Shown: positions 22,624-25,704 of the stretch, piece by piece
Position numbering within the stretch: position 1 is the first letter of the stretch
Layout: each line of letters starts with the position of its first letter
Assembly (NCBI GenBank): GCA_002409965.1
Contig: DHON01000043.1
Coordinates: forward strand, 28,571-54,274
Direction: 5' to 3'
Length of the DNA: 25,704 nucleotides
Origin: Firmicutes bacterium UBA5389
GTDB taxonomy: Bacteria; Bacillota; DTU025
Position numbers and translations under genes: made by a program
Notes under the pieces: generated by a model
Seen by the model: the letters and a program-made list of their open reading frames with translations, nothing else
What the model was told of the DNA's origin: nothing
Database searches by the model: none

Positions 22624-23346
22624 ATGTCGATGGTCTACGACGATCTATATGCCATGCAGTTCCCGCCGTGCCCGGGGGGCACTATCTACATCATCAGAGC
22701 CGGCGACACCCTATACAGTATTGCCGCGCGTTTCGGGACTACGGTGAACGCTATCATGGCGGCCAATCCGGGCATCAACCCGCTGAACCTCATCATCGGG
22801 CAGCCGATATGCATTCCAGTGCCGGGTCCTACGCCTGTGCCCTGCCCCGGGTTCATCTACACAGTACAGCCCGGCGACACGTTCTACCTGATCGCCCTGA
22901 GGTACGGCACTACCGTAGACGCAATGATCAGGGCCAACCCCGGCGTCGACCCTAACAGGCTTTTCGTGGGGCAGAGGATCTGCGTACCGGTTGCGCCAGT
23001 TCCTCCTGTGACGCCGCGCACGTGCGTCCTGATGCTGTCGCCCAGGGTATCAACATCCAACGCAGGCGGCGTATTGTGGCTGCGCACCGACCAGTTCGGT
23101 ACCACCCAAATCCTCGTGGGAGGTGTCAACTTGCCCGAACTGCCTGTGGGCCAGCCGGACCTGTACCGGGCAGTCTTCACGTGGCCTGGCGGGACTGTAA
23201 GCGTGCCCATGACGCCTGTTCCAGGCCAGGCAGGCGTGTGGGTGGGAACAGCGGTCCAGTCGTTCCCCGCAATTGCGTTCACTTCAGGCACAGTGGACGT
23301 CTACCCCGGGCCAGTCCTCGGAGCGTTCCTGAGAGATTGCAGATAG
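22624..23346 (+). CDS. Protein with two LysM domains, probable spore/envelope surface protein
   Basis: 240 residues with no signal peptide. LysM 1 is at about residues 20-66 (YIIRAGDTLYSIAARFGTTV, ANPGINPLNLIIGQPICIP). LysM 2 is at about 77-123 (YTVQPGDTFYLIALRYGTTV, ANPGVDPNRLFVGQRICVP). LysM binds N-acetylglucosamine in peptidoglycan. The C-terminal 115 residues are beta-rich (TTQILVGGVNLPELPVGQPD, FTWPGGTVSVPM) and unrecognised. Lack of export signal plus LysM is the pattern of spore-coat or cortex-associated proteins such as SafA and SpoVID in endospore formers, made in the mother cell. GGGAG lies nine nt before the ATG. It follows nrdJ by 108 nt and ends at a terminator. Confidence 0.88.
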   Translation: MSMVYDDLYAMQFPPCPGGTIYIIRAGDTLYSIAARFGTTVNAIMAANPGINPLNLIIGQPICIPVPGPTPVPCPGFIYTVQPGDTFYLIALRYGTTVDAMIRANPGVDPNRLFVGQRICVPVAPVPPVTPRTCVLMLSPRVSTSNAGGVLWLRTDQFGTTQILVGGVNLPELPVGQPDLYRAVFTWPGGTVSVPMTPVPGQAGVWVGTAVQSFPAIAFTSGTVDVYPGPVLGAFLRDCR

Positions 23347-23377
23347 CGTGCCGCAGTCACGCCGAAATCAAGGAATC

Positions 23378-23404
23378 GGCCGGCCCTCGGGGCCGGCCTT
23401 CTTA
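23378..23404 (+). terminator. Rho-independent terminator after the LysM gene
   Basis: GGCCGGCCC (23378-23386) pairs with GGGCCGGCC (23390-23398) around TCG, followed by TTCTT. It lies between convergent genes; the reverse strand has no T-run. Confidence 0.75.
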
Positions 23405-23440
23405 ACATCAGGATCAACATCACGGGCGGCGCAAGACATC

Positions 23441-24286
23441 CTACCCGATCTCGGTCTGCAGCGGCTGGCGACCGCCGAACACCGTGACCGTGCGGTAGCC
23501 GGCGGCTCGGGCCCACGTCACCAGCTCATCGTAGCGCGAACCCACCTCCTCCGGTTCGTGGGCATCGGATGCCAAAGTAATCGGCACACCCCGCTCGCAC
23601 GCAAGTTTCAGCAGGTCCATGGCCGGATACGCCTCCCGCGCCGGCCGACGCAACCCTGCGCTGGAAACCTCGAGGCATGTTCCCGACTCGCTCGCCGCCG
23701 ATACCAGAGCGCTGTAGTATCCGGCCAGCTCTCGGCGGCCATCGCGGCTCCCCCGGCTCCTGTCCGGCCCATCGGCGATTCGCGCTCCGAACACCTTGAT
23801 CACATCGGGATGGCCTATGCAATCGAAGATCCCGCTCCCGGCGGCGGCGCAGACCAACTCGAAGTATCGGGAATACGCCCATTCCACGTCCACATCGTTC
23901 CAGCTGGACGCGTCGATATCGAAGCCCCACTCGCCGATCCAATGGACCGATCCGATGACCAGGTCGAATGGATACCGACTCAGAAACTCGGCGGCATGGC
24001 CGATGGTCTCTGGAATATAGTCGAACTCGATTCCTAGCTTGGCGCGGAACCCTTCGTCTTTCAGACCCTCTATCAAGGCCACATATTCATCGATCCTGAA
24101 CCCGTGGCCGTGCATGGACACATAGCCAGGCCGTGCGAGCATGGGGGCGCACTCAACGAAATTGTACGCATGCTCAGTGAAGGCGATCTCGGAAAGCCCA
24201 CGGGCCTGCGCCTGGCTAACGAATCGCATGGCGTTTCCGCGCGAAAGCCCCGCCCTCTCCAGATGCACATGGTAGTCCATAAGCAT
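23441..24286 (-). CDS. PHP-domain phosphatase, histidinol-phosphatase (HisJ/HisK)-like
   Basis: 281-residue PHP-superfamily metallophosphoesterase. Metal-binding motifs are in order: DYHVHLERAG (DxHxH), FTEHAYNF, KLGIEFDYIP, VIGSVHWIGEWGFD, CIGHPDVIK and LASDAHEPEEVG. This order and the SVHWIG stretch match the histidinol-phosphate phosphatase group of Bacillota. No his biosynthesis genes are nearby and it is coupled to a glycyl-radical enzyme, so another phosphoester substrate is possible. GTG 24298 is in frame, but ATG 24286 has GGGGTGA eight nt upstream. The glycyl-radical gene stop lies about 20 nt before the ATG, so the two are in one operon. Confidence 0.87.
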   Translation of the reverse strand: MLMDYHVHLERAGLSRGNAMRFVSQAQARGLSEIAFTEHAYNFVECAPMLARPGYVSMHGHGFRIDEYVALIEGLKDEGFRAKLGIEFDYIPETIGHAAEFLSRYPFDLVIGSVHWIGEWGFDIDASSWNDVDVEWAYSRYFELVCAAAGSGIFDCIGHPDVIKVFGARIADGPDRSRGSRDGRRELAGYYSALVSAASESGTCLEVSSAGLRRPAREAYPAMDLLKLACERGVPITLASDAHEPEEVGSRYDELVTWARAAGYRTVTVFGGRQPLQTEIG

Positions 24287-24307
24287 GTAGTAACTCACCC
24301 CGATTGC

Positions 24308-25704
24308 CTAGAACGATTCGTGCTCCGTGCGTGTGATGATCTCGTCCTGCAGAGCGCGCGAAAGATCGCAGAAGTAGTCGCTATAGCCCGCGACGCGAAC
24401 TATGAGATCGCGGTGGTTCTCCGGGTGCGCCTGCGCGTCGAGGAGCGTCTCGGCACTGACCACGTTAAACTGAATGTGATGGCCGCCCAGCTTGAAGTAG
24501 GTACGCACTAGATGAGCGAGGCTTGCGATGCCTTCCTCGCCCTCCAGCAACCGCGGCGCGAACTTCATGTTCAGAAGCGTGCCCCCGGTGAGCGCATGAT
24601 CCATCCTGGCGGCCGAGTTCAGCACGGCGGTGGGCCCGCGCCTATCGGCCCCCTGCACCGGAGAGATCCCCTCCGACACGGGCTCGCCTGCCCCCCGCCC
24701 ATCCGGAGTGGCCTGCGTAATACTGCCGAAGTACACATGACACGTGGTCGGCAGCATGTCGATGCAGTAACACCCTCCCCTCGTGTTGGGGCGACCGTCC
24801 ACCTCGTCGAAAAATGCGCAAAACACCGACTTCATAATCTCATCGGCGCGCTCGTCGTCATTGCCGTAGCGCGGGGTTTCATCGCGCAGCGCCGCCCTAA
24901 GCCTCTCATGGCCTACGAAATCGGCCCCAAGCGCCGCCAGAAGCTGCCCCATGTCTACGCGTCTTTCGTCGAACACATGCCGCTTGATCGCCGATAGGCT
25001 GTCGGTGATACTGCCGATGCCCACGCCCTGTACATAGGTAGTGTTGTAGCGCGCTCCACCATCGTGGTAGTCGCGGCCGCGCGCGATGCAATCGTCTATG
25101 AGCAGCGAAAGAAACGGCGCAGGCATGTACTTGGCATACAGCCGTTCTATGACGTTGTTCCCGCGAACCTTGATTTCTATGAAGTGATGGAGTTGCTTGC
25201 GGAATGCCTCCATTAGCTGGTCGAACGATGAAAAGCGGGTTGCGTCGCCGGTGCGCGGACCAAGCTGTTCGCCGGTCCGGGCGTCGATTCCGTTGTGCAA
25301 CGCCAACTCCAGCTCCTTAGGCAGGTTGAAGTACCCCGAAAGGATGTAAGCTTCCTTGCCGAAAGCGCCTGTCTCCACACATCCCGATGTGCCCCCGGCC
25401 CTCGCGTCGAACAGGCTCTTGCCCACCCTCAGCATTTCCTGCACGACCATGTCGGCGTTGAAGATCGACGGCTGCCCCCAGCCCTGCCTCACGATCCTGA
25501 GAGCCCGCTTTAGGAAACGGTCGGGATTCTTGGCCGACAGCTGTATGTTGGAGCTGGGCTGCAAGAGCCTCATCTCGTCGACCACATCGAGCACCAGATA
25601 CGTGACATCGTTCACGCCGTCCTGTCCATCGGGCGTCAGGCCACCGGAGTTGATGTTAGCGAAATCGGTGTACGTCCCGCTTTCGGCGGCGGTCACCCCC
25701 ACCT
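24308..25704 (-). CDS. Glycyl-radical enzyme, pyruvate-formate-lyase-like, HypD-type (N-terminus off the right edge)
   Basis: C-terminal 464 residues of a glycyl-radical enzyme; the frame is open to the window edge. The active-site loop is GGTSGCVETGAFGKEAYI (Cys 108 and Glu 110 of the visible part). The Gly-radical loop is VRVAGYSDYF (Gly 439), 26 residues from the C-terminus. The Cys-Val-Glu loop marks the dehydratase-type branch (glycerol, propanediol, trans-4-hydroxyproline) and not pyruvate formate-lyase, which has Cys-Cys. The TSGCVETGAFGKE stretch resembles, from memory, hydroxyproline dehydratase-type sequences. The required activating radical-SAM enzyme is not in the window; downstream is the PHP phosphatase. 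Such enzymes work only under anoxia. Class is firm, substrate tentative. Confidence 0.9.
   Translation of the reverse strand, partial: VGVTAAESGTYTDFANINSGGLTPDGQDGVNDVTYLVLDVVDEMRLLQPSSNIQLSAKNPDRFLKRALRIVRQGWGQPSIFNADMVVQEMLRVGKSLFDARAGGTSGCVETGAFGKEAYILSGYFNLPKELELALHNGIDARTGEQLGPRTGDATRFSSFDQLMEAFRKQLHHFIEIKVRGNNVIERLYAKYMPAPFLSLLIDDCIARGRDYHDGGARYNTTYVQGVGIGSITDSLSAIKRHVFDERRVDMGQLLAALGADFVGHERLRAALRDETPRYGNDDERADEIMKSVFCAFFDEVDGRPNTRGGCYCIDMLPTTCHVYFGSITQATPDGRGAGEPVSEGISPVQGADRRGPTAVLNSAARMDHALTGGTLLNMKFAPRLLEGEEGIASLAHLVRTYFKLGGHHIQFNVVSAETLLDAQAHPENHRDLIVRVAGYSDYFCDLSRALQDEIITRTEHESF

Overview
The window is a GC-rich bacterial chromosome segment that looks like a spore-forming, anaerobic Bacillota (Clostridia/Limnochordia-like). 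The evidence is a SCIFF ranthipeptide with its radical-SAM maturase, a SigH-type sigma factor, YtaF next to CoaE and close to PolA, a three-gene M42 aminopeptidase cluster, a B12-dependent ribonucleotide reductase, an S-layer-homology protein, a LysM protein and a glycyl-radical enzyme. One gene does not fit a Gram-positive envelope: the 680-residue secreted protein at 11315-13357 has the amphipathic beta-strand pattern and terminal Phe of an outer-membrane beta-barrel. This suggests a diderm (two-membrane) Bacillota. No phage, IS, CRISPR array or other mobile element is visible.

Layout. From 1 to 9.8 kb nearly everything is on the minus strand. Reading in the direction of transcription from the middle outward: lytic transglycosylase, nicotinate phosphoribosyltransferase (own promoter overlapping the previous stop), tRNA-Leu(GAG) (own promoter and terminator), a patatin-like lipase, three overlapping M42 peptidases, the SCIFF precursor, its maturase, a SigH-like sigma factor behind a 13-bp perfect hairpin, and a WYL regulator with two helix-turn-helix units that runs off the left edge. 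From 9.2 to 16.6 kb, also minus, lies polA - beta-barrel protein - ytaF - coaE - transglycosylase. This resembles the conserved Bacillota order polA-mutM-ytaF-coaE, but with no mutM and with the barrel gene, carrying its own promoter, a long leader and a terminator, in that place. From 16.7 to 23.4 kb the genes are on the plus strand: SLH protein, DUF4139 protein, nrdJ, LysM protein. The right edge returns to the minus strand with a HypD-type glycyl-radical enzyme (partial) coupled to a PHP-family phosphatase.

How the parts may work together (inference): M42 peptidases, lipase, nicotinate salvage and glycyl-radical chemistry fit an anaerobic amino-acid/peptide-using lifestyle. SLH, barrel, transglycosylase and LysM proteins are envelope or spore-surface components. 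The M42-SCIFF-maturase-SigH-WYL run is the most unusual association, because it places a peptide natural product directly upstream of a transition-phase-type sigma factor and a ligand-sensing regulator. All starts given were chosen from visible ribosome-binding sites where possible; no database search was available.
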